Part shown: piece after piece, positions 31,254 through 41,790 of the stretch
How the letters are laid out: every line of letters starts with the position of its first letter
Position numbering within the stretch: position 1 is the first letter of the stretch
Assembly (NCBI GenBank): GCA_021234155.1
Contig: JAJEKV010000100.1
Span: 410,116-474,115, forward strand
Direction of reading: 5' to 3'
Source of the DNA: Isoetes taiwanensis
Lineage: Eukaryota; Streptophyta; Lycopodiopsida; Isoetales; Isoetaceae
Length of the DNA stretch: 64,000 bases
The notes under the pieces: generated by a model
What the model was told of the DNA's origin: nothing
Databases searched by the model: none
Seen by the model: only the letters and a program-made list of their open reading frames with translations
Position numbers and translations under genes: made by a program

Positions 31254-31973
31254 ATGGATCCCAGCTATGAAGGCCGGATTCATGGAGCTTGCAACTACCT
31301 AGTTGCTCAGCATGTTCTTGCGCATCTGTCTACTAAAAAAGATGCAACTCTTTGCCCCACTATTTCAAATCTAGTTCTCAGAATATTGGCTTTCTCTTTC
31401 AGCTTCATAGCTTCTGCAGCAGTGATCAGAAATAACCGATCTGGTTTTACATACAGGGGCACCATTTCTTTAGTGTGAGTAGCATAAACAACACACTTCA
31501 TTTTGTCTTACATAAAAATACTGATATTTATATTCATATTCATCTTATCTCCTCAGGTTTTTGGTTTCTCTCAATTCCCTGGTATGTCTCTACTCTGCCA
31601 TCCAAACAATTTTTATAAGCATCAGTCTTGCAAACAGAACATGCTGGCTTCAGAATCCTGTTGTGCAGTATGTGAGCTTTGTGGCAGATCAGGTTAGATT
31701 TTCTTTTGAAAATGCTTTACATATACAATTGTGAGAGGTTTTAAGAATGGTATGGCATTTGGGCAGATGATTGCTTACCTTCTCTTGGCATCTTGTTACT
31801 GGGCTTCTACAAGCATACAATTTGGCAAGGACCAGATTGTCTTGGAAAGTTTTTGCTCACAAGTGCAAAAGTCAATAAACATGAGCTTTTTGGCATTTGG
31901 AGCCGTTTCTTGCTCTGCTGTCTATTCAGCTTATCATCTGTACATATATATTGCAGACACTTTGATGCCCTAA
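31254..31973 (+). CDS. CASP-like membrane protein (CASPL), intact
   Basis: Three exons: 31,254-31,474, 31,557-31,692 and 31,767-31,973. Donors are GTGAGT and GTTAGA; acceptors are TCCTCAG and GGGCAG. Phases agree at both joints and the product is 187 residues, normal for the CASP-like/UPF0497 family. It starts MDPSYEGRIHGACNYLVAQH. Four membrane segments follow: LRILAFSFSFIASAAVIRN (first, with the family arginine), VFLVSLNSLVCLYSAIQTIF (second), AYLLLASCYWAS (third, after the family D-Q) and INMSFLAFGAVSCSAVYSAY (fourth). CASP-like proteins form plasma-membrane scaffolds; the true CASPs order lignin deposition in the endodermis, but the job of this member is unknown. A decayed duplicate lies at 57,988-58,382. 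The leader shared with that copy suggests a duplicated promoter. Confidence 0.88.
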
Positions 31974-31974
31974 G

Positions 31975-34320
31975 ATTCCTCTTGTTTTGCCAAATATTGA
32001 TCTTATTAGAATTCAAAACAGATTCAACAGAAAAGCCCAACACTTATATATTATTTCTAATATTTCAAATAAACAGTCAGGAGCAGAGCTTCGTGAAACG
32101 AACTTCTCAAAATACAGAATCATCAAAACAGATGCAGCTAATCTGCCAAATAAACTGCTGAGGACCCATCTGCCAAAAATTATCATCTGTTTCTTGTGGA
32201 CATAAAAGTGATCTTCAAATCTAAGTCTTGTTGCTGCAGGCACCAAACGTGCCTCGGGATTTTTTTTTCACAATTTTCAATCAGGGTAAATTTCTTCTTG
32301 GATATATCAATATTTTTACCAAAGGATATTAGGGATAGACATTTGTTTTAACAAACTATCAAAACAAATAGTAACAAACTATCGGATGCTTTCAATAGCG
32401 AGCGAAATATTGGCTCCTGAAAGGGGGTTGGATTTCGAAAAACGGCGAGCCGAATACGCCGTGCATAATGATTACAGTTTATTATAATATGAAAATCAAT
32501 TTTATTGTGATAACGCTGTGTGACGGAGATCGTCAATTCGTTCGGTTCTCAACTTCTTGCGCGAGTTCGAAAAGATTTTTTTACTTTGGGGGTGTATTCG
32601 ACTCACACAATGTGTTTTGGGCATATTTGACTTACATAATTTACATGCGAATCTACGAGTCGAATACCCCATTTTTGGTATTCGACTTGCAAAATAGAAG
32701 CCAATCTACGAGTCTAATACCCCATAGGAATCCAACCCATAATCGGGAGCCAATAAAATGCACCGTTTGCATAGAGTATCTATCCATCTCTATATGCCAG
32801 AATATTAGGTAAATAGGTTGAACGTTGGGTAAACATGTTGAATGTCAGGTAAAAATGCCTGAATAGAGAAATCGCCACGAAGTAAAAATTTATTGGTATT
32901 CATAAAAAGAAACAATGCCACGTGTCGAGGTTCAATTGGCGAATAAGGAGGAATTTAACCTAAAGTACTTTTTTACGTGATGGGGCTTTCCCCTTGTTTA
33001 TTTTGATTTTGTTTATAATGGGGCCTTGTCCCCTTGTCCGTTTTGGGCTTAATGTCCTGCTTGTTGTACTATCCCATAGCTCTTTGTGGTCTCTCTGGAT
33101 GTTAAAGGCTTATCTATCTACCTCTCTATCTATCTTCTTAATTTGTTACTCTTAATCTCAATACTTTGATTCAGGGCCACGTTCTGCATATTGAACTAAG
33201 CGTAATTGGAATAATGGAATATGGTAGAATTCCATTATGGGCATAGTTGCTACAGAAACTAACGATAAAAGAGCCAATCCATAGCTCTAAAGGCTAGAAC
33301 AAGAATATGCCACATGCAATGTATAAACTATCTAGATAGAAGAAATTATATGGCAAGAGCGCAACTAAAAGTTGAAAACATCACATTCAGTACCTAAACT
33401 TGGATGTAACTATAGTGGCATTTAACTTCCACTTGACTCTAATAGAATTCTACTCGCTCTGTCTAATATTTCAGCTTAGTTGCTAGTAAGGGGAATGGCC
33501 TTGTTGGCCATATGAAGCGCCCTTCCAAGTTGACACCTAAGAAGTAGACATCTAAGGACCACCTGGGGCAGTTTCAACACTTGATCTAAAATGCCATAGA
33601 ATACAGATAAGTAAAATGATGGGTAATAAATGTGTCATAAGGGGGATGCTGGGTAATGTGCAGAAGAGGGGAATCATGCTTTCCTGAGTGGTGTAACAAC
33701 CCATGAGGCCAATAGGACAAGTGGGATCTTGTGCAGACACGCTTAAATCATGGGTTGAGAAATTTTGCTCCATTGTAGCCCTACGTCAAGAATGAATATG
33801 ATAATCAACGACAGATCAGTTTCAAAAGGTTATCAATATAATCTCCCAATGCCTAATCTCCTACTATGATGTGGTCATCCTTTTAACACCTCAAGATCTA
33901 GGAGCCTATTGCTCTTTATAGTTTGCGATTTCATAAAGTTCTTCTATAGTATGGTTGGTTGACAAGGGCTGAATTTGGCACCTAAGTGGCCAAAAATTTT
34001 GGAACTTTAGCTTACTTGTTTATCAAAATTGTATGCAATAGTTTCTGCCACAATTTATTTTAGAATGATATTTAACTATATATTCTCCACTACTTACCTT
34101 TGAAATTCTTGTACTAAATGTTGACATTTCTTCTCATGGGCAAATGTTGGTAATATCCTTTTTCTTCCTTTCAAAGCCACACAATCATGCTCGCACTTAT
34201 AGGATTGTGTAATAAACCATTTTGAAACTTTGACTTGTAATGTACCCCTTTAAATTTTCCTTGTATTGGTGGTAATTTGTGGGTCTATTGGAAGTACCTC
34301 AACCATGTAAAAGATAACCA
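31975..34320. other. non-coding DNA downstream of the CASP-like gene
   Basis: No gene seen. It contains an alternating inverted motif at 32,588-32,723. Downstream segments (33,615-33,655 and 34,100-34,310) match DNA after the second CASP-like copy at 58,440-58,720 (AAATGATGGGTAATAAATG, CTTGTACTxAATGTTGAC, TTTTGAAACTTTG). Confidence 0.5.
32588..32723. repeat. alternating inverted motif GTATTCGACTCG
   Basis: GGGTGTATTCGACTCAC (32,590), CTACGAGTCGAATACCCC (32,653), GGTATTCGACTTGC (32,677) and CTACGAGTCTAATACCCC (32,706): four copies of GGGGTATTCGACTCG in alternating orientation. They form two nested potential hairpins. Confidence 0.65.
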
Positions 34321-34321
34321 A

Positions 34322-34560
34322 AAGATAGAAGAATAGAATAGAATAGAATAGAATAGAATAGAATAGAATAGAATAGAATGGAATGGAATGGATGTATTTT
34401 TATCATCCACTGAGACCAATTGGCTATGGGACCAAAACAAAAAGATTTGGATACGAATAAAATAGACTTTTAATATCCACGAAGACCAAGAGAAAATAGG
34501 ATCCATAAATCTATTAAGATTGGTCTCCCATAAACCGACAAATCTCCTTATAGGCTTTTC
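34322..34560 (-). repeat. 5'-truncated LINE 3' end with (TATTC)n tail
   Basis: A run of AGAAT/GGAAT units (34,325-34,390) is followed by ATCATCCACTGAGACCAATT and GGCTATGGGACC, the worn form of the conserved end at 25,881. Read on the minus strand it is a LINE 3' end with a pentanucleotide tail. Confidence 0.7.
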
Positions 34561-34684
34561 ATTCATCTCAGCATTTTTCTACAATGGTTTAGAGTGGGTA
34601 GCTGCACATTTGTAAGCTACCCACCAGAAAAATAAAAAAACGTCAAAAATATCCAGTTATATCATCTGGAACTCAGAAATAAAA

Positions 34685-35640
34685 TTTCTACAGAGGTCAG
34701 CTTGTGTATCTGCCGAGAGTTTATCGCCTGGATTAAAAAGTCTCGTCCTTTCGAGTTCTCAAGGAAAAATGCTAGCGTTAAGTCCTCGGCAAGGGACTTG
34801 GACAAAACACACGCCCACAAAAAAAAGAAAAAAGCCATGATGTAAGGAGAAACCAGAGTCACGCATCCCACTATAACCGCACATCACCAATACTAGAACA
34901 TAGTGACAAGAAAACAACAACCTCGAAAGTGAGGGGTTGTTCAGGCGTGCCATGCCACAAACCCCGAAAAGCGAGGGCCTGGTCACGCATGCCACACGAT
35001 AAAACAACATTATATGAATATACAAAAATTAAGAGGAGTGTGGGAATCACGGTAGAAACAATGAGAGGCCGATGAAGAACCCTGCAAGAAATAGTTATCT
35101 CCCGAATGAACAGGAGGCCCAGAAAATGTATGCAATGCATGCATGTGAGACATGCATGCTCTCCCATTCTAGAATCTCAATCCGATGGCATGAAATGATG
35201 GCATTCTAGAATTAGACTTGCATGAACACAACAAAGCATCCGAGAAAAAGAGAACTTCAATCATAAAATGAGATCAAGAGTGAAGGTCGAAGGAATTGTC
35301 GAAAGGAGGGACAAGGCAGAGAAAGAGCAAGTTACAAAAGGAAAGTGACGCCAAAGTGATCAAGCCAAGCAGGAATAAGCCCCTCCCCTGCATGGTTTCA
35401 AAGAAATGGGAATCAGGGGTACTGTTGAGAAATGAGAAAGTGACGATGAGAAGCCAATGAAGAACTGTGCAAGAAATGGCGATCTCCCCAATGAACCAGA
35501 GGCCCAGAAAATGCATGCATACTCCGCCATTCTAGAATCCCGATCTGATGGCTCGAATCGATGGCATTACTACTAGGATTAAAAAAGCCTTGCCTCAAAA
35601 GGTTTTGAAGGGAAGAACTTTGTAGTAATGATGATACTAG
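34685..35640 (-). repeat. LINE 3' untranslated remnants, two copies
   Basis: CTGGATTAAAAAGTCTCGTC and TTTCGAGTTCTCAAGG near 34,728-34,765, and AGGATTAAAAAAGCC with GGTTTTGAAGGG near 35,575-35,610, resemble CGGATTAAAACCCCC and GGGTTTTCGAGGG beside the LINE end at 25,955. The segments 35,060-35,175 and 35,440-35,550 are also copies of each other (GATGAAGAAC, GCAAGAAAT, GGCCCAGAAAATG). No coding content is seen. Confidence 0.5.
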
Positions 35641-35724
35641 ACAATGAGGAATAAGAAAACTTGAAGTAGAGAGTTACAACATCTAAAGCCTTGATAAGAA
35701 TTTGGTACCATCTCCAACCCTTCC

Positions 35725-35790
35725 ATAGAATAGAATAGAATAGAATAGAATAGTTTTTTTAACGTCCACGGAACATACAAAATTTACATG
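35725..35790 (-). repeat. LINE 3' end with (TATTC)n tail, short copy
   Basis: Five AGAAT units, a T-run and AACGTCCACGGA: the same terminus as at 25,881 but only about 35 bp of element sequence. Confidence 0.6.
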
Positions 35791-35879
35791 TCTCAGCTAA
35801 CTGTGTAAGCACAAAAAGATGCCACAAGAGCACGAGCCTGGAGCACAATGTACTTACTCCAGAATAGGAGACTAATGAT

Positions 35880-36390
35880 AAGAATCAATTCGAAGATACT
35901 GAATCTAGATGTGTTCCATCATTTCTGATTCAAGGGAGGAACACTCATAGACTGCCAATATCTTTTTCTAGGCCACCGTAATAAGACTGCGTGCAGATGA
36001 ATTAATGCCCTGAAAGATGTGGTGTCTGCGACGCTCCATATCGACCATAGGAGCCAACTGGAACCAACATGGAATGCCCTTTGTTTAGCTGGAGGCCATA
36101 CATTGGGGTAGGACGCCAAGAGGATGCATCAGTCTAGTGTACTGTTAAACAAACCTTGTAGCCAGGACCACGCTGTTTGAACCTCAGGACAATCAAAGAG
36201 ACAATGCTCAAGAGTCTCAACATCTGAAAGACAGAGAGGGCATACTGCAGATATGCGAGGATCATAGCGATGTCGGAAAGCATTGACCCGCAGGCACCTG
36301 TGGATAACTTGCCACCATAGTACAGAGACTTTAGGGTGGAGCAACCTATCCCAAAGCCATCATCATGTACGACACAAAATGGGCTGTGGA
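35880..36390 (-). mobile_element. LINE fragment with reverse-transcriptase zinc-binding domain
   Basis: The minus strand encodes KVSVLWWQVIHRCLRVNAF, then RISAVCPLCLSDVETLEHCL and FDCPEVQTAWSWLQGLF (36,340-36,140). W-W-x-x-I-H-x-x-L, C-P-L-C, E-T-x-E-H-x-L-F-x-C and Q-x-A-W are the signature of the zf-RVT domain at the end of plant LINE reverse transcriptases. The continuation to 35,919 is frameshifted (SSWLLWSIWS). A second, independent fragment of the same domain lies at 60,990-61,545 on the plus strand. Confidence 0.75.
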
Positions 36391-36409
36391 ACTTGTAGAT
36401 GCCACACAC

Positions 36410-37050
36410 TGGCATGTGGGTGCTGGATACTGCCATGTAAGGCGTGAGTGTTTCTTTCTTTTGCAAAACTGACCTTGTAACTTGCTCCCTAGGGTAATTT
36501 CGCCATTCTGGATGACTTGGCGAAGTCGAATTGCCAATCTGGAGCCTCCGCAGTGCCCGAATGACAAAATACTCCAGTTTCTATACGGTCGCCCTCAGGA
36601 TGCTTCGGGTTTGACAAATTTCCCCCGACCGATCTTGGAATCTTTTGGACCTTCCCGAAGAAGGGCACTTGAACGGAGGATCCAATGGTTGGATAAGGGA
36701 ACCGGGCTCCGGGAAGGTGGTCATTAGCGTACTGCCCACCGTGGGAGCGATGCCAGGAGAGGCTGCCTCGAGAACGTTTTTGGATCCCGTCTCCTGGGGT
36801 CCGGACTCTCCCCACTTGTGAGGCAGCCATGCAAGGTCCTGACCTTGTTTGACTTGGGGAAGGGTGTCAGCTCAGTTGCCCCACAACGGGCTGGCCTGAC
36901 CGTTCTAATGCTAACCCTTTGATCTAGACCTTCTCTAAAACTTCTGAAAATTGGGTTGTGTGCTGGTGATGAATTCGGAATCCAGCTAGCAAAAAATCAG
37001 AACTTAATTTTGTACAATGCATTAATTATGAATGTTTTGCCATTGCAAAA
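36410..37050. repeat. dispersed repeat R1, copy 1
   Basis: Contains TTTTGCAAAACTGACCTTGT, GGTAATTTCGCCATTCTGGA, GGTGGTCATTAGCGTAC and CCTTGTTTGACTTGGGGAAG. The same order of phrases recurs at 37,540-37,865 (short), 37,866-38,430, 44,505-44,829 (short) and 44,830-45,390. Class unknown; it could be an LTR, since it is non-coding and occurs in close direct copies. Confidence 0.65.
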
Positions 37051-37539
37051 GTGCCCCCCGACTGCTAATTGCCACATCGGGAGGAGGACAGGCCCAAACT
37101 CCGTTTTGTCAGTTCCTCTTGCTCCACATTCTCAATTGCAACTTCTAGGCCATGTCCCAACTGCAACAGACCCAAACTCGGCCCCCAAAATGCAAATCCT
37201 TCTAGAACCTGGCAACCCATAGGGTTTACGTTTCGGAGGCTCTCTCCTTGTCAGATTCAGACGGGACCTTGCGACGTGGCTTGACATGGAGGGGGGTGTT
37301 AATGCCAGAGCACGGACCTTAAAATCCCCCCAGAAGCTGCTTGCCCCAAAAGTCCTCTCCCCAAGGCCCTGGGGACGGACGGGCAACCTCCCCTCTGCGG
37401 AAACCATGATTTGGCTCTGCCAATGGACTCAGAATGTTGACATTGCCTTGGGGACCAAGTTTCGCCGCCAGAAGACCGTCCCTCCTCCAAGAAGCGCCAA
37501 AGTAGCTCATGTCCAGCACACTCATAGTCAATTGGCCCT

Positions 37540-38430
37540 AGGATGTGGATGTCGGATACTGTCGTGTAGGGCGTGAGTGTTTCTTTTTTTTTTTTGCAAA
37601 ACTGACCTTGTAACTTGCTTTCTAGGGTAATTTTGCCATTCCGAATGACTTGACAAAGGCGAATTGCCATTCCGAGACCTCTGGCGTGTGCGAACAACAA
37701 AACACTCCGGTTTCTACATGGTCGCCCTCAGGACGCTCCGGGTTTGACAAGTTTTCCCGGATCGATCTTGGAAACTTTTGGACCTTCACGAAGAAGGGCC
37801 CTTGAATGGAGGATTGAACAATCGGATAGGGAAACCGGGCTTGGAACCGGACCATATAGGGTGTAAGTGTTTTTTTCTTTTGCAAAACTGACCATGTAAC
37901 TTGCTCCCTATGGTAATTTCACCATTTTGGACGATTTGGCAAAGTGAAATCGGCATTCTGGAGCCTTTGCAACGCCTGAACTACAAAACACTTTGGTTTC
38001 TACACGGCCCCCAAAACGCCAGCGGTTTAACGGATATCGTGGATCGATCTTGGATTTTTTTGGTCATGTTCGAAACAGGGACCTTGAAAGTATGAATCAA
38101 TGGTCGGATAGGGGAACCGATGTCCAGGAGGGTGGTCATTAGCGTACAGCCCCCCAAGGGAGCGTTGCTAGGATAGGCTGCCTCGGGAACCTTTTTGGGG
38201 TCCGTCTCCTGGGGATGGGTCTCTCCCCTCTAGTGCGGTGACCGTGCAAAGTCCTGGCCTTGTTTGACTTGGAGAAGGGTGCCAGTTATGCTTGCCCAAC
38301 AATAGGTCAGCCTACCGTTCTAATGCCAACTCTTTGGTCTGAACCTTATCTAGAAATTCGAAAAATGGGCATGTATGCTAGTGATGACCTAGGAAGCCAA
38401 CTGACAAAAACTTAGAATTTAATTAATTAC
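37540..38430. repeat. dispersed repeat R1, copies 2 and 3 in tandem
   Basis: A short copy (to about 37,865) is followed directly by a longer copy, both sharing TTTTGCAAAACTGACC and CTTGCTCCCTAxGGTAATTT with copy 1. The T-run in front of the first copy is expanded. Confidence 0.65.
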
Positions 38431-38739
38431 GAATTTATTAAGCATATAAATGCAATAAAATGCATAACTAAAACAATATGCATCGAAAAAAGGTGAGTCC
38501 TTGAGAAGGGAGAGCCACAGGGCGATGCAGATATAAGAAAACAATTTTCACTAGGATATGCAGTGTTGGTGCATGAGAAATTCTCACAATGTTTTGTTAC
38601 TGCAAAAGCGACGGACGAGTAATTTTTCCTCTCCGGAACCTGTGACTTGGCTCTTCCAATGGACTCAAAATGTCGATATTACTCTGGGGACCAAGTTTCG
38701 TGGCCAGAAGATCACCCATGTTCTCCAAGGAGAAAAGTA

Positions 38740-39096
38740 CACTAGATGCCGCGTATACGTCGCGCGCGACGTCACGTCGCATGCGTCGCAAAGTCAACGG
38801 TCAATACCGACGTCATGCACCCGTTGGTGCCACGTGGCCTCAAAGTATTGACACATGGCATATACAGTATTGCGACATTGACAGCCCAGCTGGCATGACA
38901 CACGCGGCCTTGTCATAGCGACGTGGTGGCAGACGTCGCCGCCTGTATCATGTCAGGCGTCGCAGTAGACGTCGTATGCGACATCAACGTCACGTCGCTA
39001 CTGGCGACGTTGACGGGACCTGGTCATGTCAAATGTGATGTCGCGTGACCCAGACGTCACTACCCCACGTCGCTAAATGCCCATTTTCTTGTTGTG
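38740..39096. mobile_element. CACTA-like non-autonomous element rich in CGACGT, unit 1
   Basis: The segment is packed with ACGTCGC, GACGTC and GCGACGT words. On the minus strand its right end reads CACAACAAGAAAATGGGCAT, then TTAGCGACGTGGGG, much like the CACTACAAGAAAA-type ends of plant CACTA elements. The left end is less clear (CACTAGATGCCGCG at 38,740). No coding region is present. Confidence 0.45.
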
Positions 39097-40264
39097 ATTG
39101 TGACTGTAACCTGCCGAAGATGTAACCTCTTGGTATTACCTAATGAAGCTATTCCGGTTGCATCTCCTCGGTCTGATGAGGTAGGAAGGGTTTCATCTCC
39201 CCTTCCCAAAAGACAATGGCTCGATAGGCGGCTAAACAATCGTGTTGACACACGTCCTTACCCGACTAGACTTCCCAAAACAAGAGCCAGGCCAACACTT
39301 GCAACTCCTGAGGGTCAGGACGACACCATCGATCCAGGAAGTGACCCGACCTCTTGAAGTAACCGGCTATAACCCTAGCTCGCTTCAAGTCCCCAGTAGC
39401 CATGCTCAGCAGGGACTCCCTCTATGTTACAATTGACTCCGTTGTGTGGTGCTCAGTCATAGCCTGGTCGGCTGTATGCACAGGCTGCAACTAATAGGAA
39501 CTGCGGGGTCTAAATTAGGAACATCATCTAAATAATGGTTGCTAGATCTCTATCCCCCTTGCCAATACAAGAGAAGCAAACATGATCAACCAACATCATA
39601 ACTAGAATACATGATAATAATAAGAATACATCTAATCCTAATCGCATGCATCTAATATAACTTACAGTTAAGTTTCATTGATTAGGGGTTAAGATCCGAA
39701 CTGAGGGTTCTAGGAGGGCTCTGCTCTACTAGAAATATAAGATACTAGCTCATCTGGAGTCCTAGCCTCCAGATGATCTACCTAGAAAACTACTCCAAAT
39801 ACCTCTTGGCTGAAGAACTTCCACCGCTCTCTGGGTCTCCATGGCTTGCAAGCAATCCGAAGTAGCCCCCACTCCTTCCCGACATGAACACTATCTTGGG
39901 GTCAGCGATGCATGCTATCTTTTGCAACTCCGCGGTTCTCGAAACGGAGTTTGGGGAAAAATAGGGTTCCAAGGTGGTTGGGAGCTAAAAGTGGCTTAGG
40001 GTTAGGGTTAGGTCATAAATAGGTTAGAATTGCCATGTCATGGCACACAGCTCCAATAAGGTGCGTCCATGTGGCGGGTGGCCAATAGGATAGGAATGTT
40101 ATTCATTAGCACCTCTAGTGATAACCAACTCACCAAAAGGGCGGATCCTTCAAGAAAATCGTTATCCAATGGGCCCCAACCTTTCCAGGCTTTACCCCAT
40201 ACCCCATAGACCATATCAATTCCTCCCCCTCCTCGAGATGCTTGCCCTCAAGCATGTGGAACAC

Positions 40265-40350
40265 ACCAATATTGCCACGAGGAATTGAACCTTGGCTCTC
40301 ATAGCAAATGTTATGCATTAGCACCTCTAGTGATAACCAACTCACCAAAA
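40265..40350 (-). mobile_element. tRNA-derived SINE head, reverse, unit 1
   Basis: On the minus strand there is an A-box-like TGGTGAGTTGG (40,347-40,337) and a perfect B box GGTTCAATTCC (40,291-40,281), spaced as in tRNA genes. No tRNA fold with paired acceptor ends is present, so a SINE is more likely than a tRNA gene. A partial second copy without the B box is at 40,107-40,200. Confidence 0.5.
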
Positions 40351-40624
40351 GGGAAGATCCTTCAAGGAAATCATTATCCAATGGGCCCCAACCTTTCCAG
40401 GCTTTATCCCATACCCCATAGACCATATCAAGGGCCATGTAGAAATGGTTCCATACCTAAGGTTGGCTAAGTTACTTAGCCATGCTCCCCTAGCACACTT
40501 GGAGTATACAAGGCTATTATATAGTAAGCTTGTATGTATGGTGACGTGGCCTTAAATTATATATATATTTACAAGAAATTTAATGCGTCCTATGGTGCAT
40601 GTCCGAGTTTTAGCATGTTCCTAT

Positions 40625-41165
40625 GCTGCAATCTAGATTCCATTAGATTTTCGTAGATCCTCCAAGATTCTATGAAGATCCCCCTAGATCCCCTTAGATT
40701 CTCTTAGATCCCTTTAGAATTTATGAGATTGCCCTAGGTTCCCTTACATTGTATGAGATTCAAGGAGATTCTATAAAGATTCCCCTAGATACTCTAAGAT
40801 TTCATCAACATTTTTTTAGATTCCCTTAGATTTTTTGAAGATTCCCTTAGATCCCCCAGATTTTAAGAGATTCCCTTAGGTTTGTAAATATTTTCCTAGA
40901 TTCTCTTACATTTTATAAGATTTTCTTAGATTCTATTAGATTCTTCTGGATTCCTTTACATTCTAAAACTTTTTAGAACATTCTAAGACTTTCTGGAACA
41001 TTCTAAAACTTTCAATATATTCTAGAACTTTCTGGAAGTATTTCCCTAGATTTCCTTACATTCTCGTAGATCCCCCCTAGATTCTTATGTTCTAGAACTT
41101 TCTAGAAGATTCTAGAACTTTCTAAATCCAGAACATTCTAGAACTTTCTTGAACTAGCTAGAATA
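40625..41165. repeat. degenerate CTTAGATT / TTCTAGAA tract, unit 1
   Basis: About 540 bp of low-complexity words such as CCCTTAGATTC and AGATTCTATGAAGAT, passing at the right into TTCTAGAACTTTCTAGAAGA with TTCTAGAACTTTC (41,089-41,160). The right part has the alternating TTC and GAA spacing of heat-shock elements. It ends about 70 bp before the Pol III A box at 41,243. Confidence 0.7.
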
Positions 41166-41230
41166 TTATAGTCTATTTTATCTTAATGGGAATATTACCC
41201 TTAAGTATATTTAAGACATAAATGTTTCAT

Positions 41231-41320
41231 GAAATTAATGCTTGGTCTAGTGGTTAGAATGGGCGGCTGGGGGGTTAATGCCCAGGGTTCGAATCCCCCA
41301 CGCAACATAAAAATTTTAAA
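41231..41320 (+). mobile_element. tRNA-derived SINE head, unit 1
   Basis: A box TGGTCTAGTGG at 41,243-41,253 and B box GGTTCGAATCC at 41,286-41,296, 32 bp apart, with tRNA-like sequence between. The would-be acceptor arms (GCTTGGT and ACGCAAC) do not pair, so I call a SINE head and not a tRNA gene. An A/T-rich body follows. Confidence 0.65.
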
Positions 41321-41339
41321 AGCCTTTTCCTAAAGAGAT

Positions 41340-41790
41340 GAGCATTCAACTTGGGCCGTAGGATCTTGGACCCGATCAAGGGTCGAGATCTCACCACGTG
41401 ACAATAATTAAAGCAACATAAGCCATAGAATCTATTACATATAATTCCCAAAGTCATGTGCACCGTAGGATATGTGCCAAGCCACGTGAGCCGTAAGATC
41501 TCAGATTGACGATCAGGATCGGATCAACCTAGACCATAGGGTCAATTACATATAATTCCCAAAGCCATATGCACCGTAGGATGTGTCCCAAAGCAACATG
41601 AGTCGTAGGATGAGTCGTAGGATGAGTCGTAGGATCTTGGACCGACAATCAGGATCAGATCAATCTGGACCGTAGGATCGCTTACATATAATCTGGAACA
41701 AACTCCCAAGCCATCTGGGCCGTAGGATACGTCCCAAAGCCACGTGAGCCGTAGGATCTCGGATCAATGGCCGGATTCAGAAGGACAAAC
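41340..41790 (+). repeat. GCCGTAGGATCT tandem words, SINE body or satellite, unit 1
   Basis: About ten spaced copies of a word like GAGCCGTAGGATCT, alternating with CGATCAGGATCGGATCAA and ACATATAATTCCCAAAGCC. There is a local triplication, GAGTCGTAGGAT, at 41,600-41,632. Non-coding. Confidence 0.7.

Noticed and set aside
37286-37576. 96-codon open frame repeated at 44,251-44,541
   Set aside because: It recurs only because the 7-kb unit is duplicated; the sequence is unrecognised, spans the start of repeat R1, and has no splice or promoter context.
39990-40012. interstitial telomere repeat
   Set aside because: GGGTTAGGGTTAGG is only two to three units and not the TTTAGGG expected in most plants; chance or a minor remnant.
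41231-41305. functional tRNA gene
   Set aside because: A and B boxes are good, but the acceptor arms do not pair, no clear anticodon arm forms, and the same unit carries SINE-like downstream sequence.
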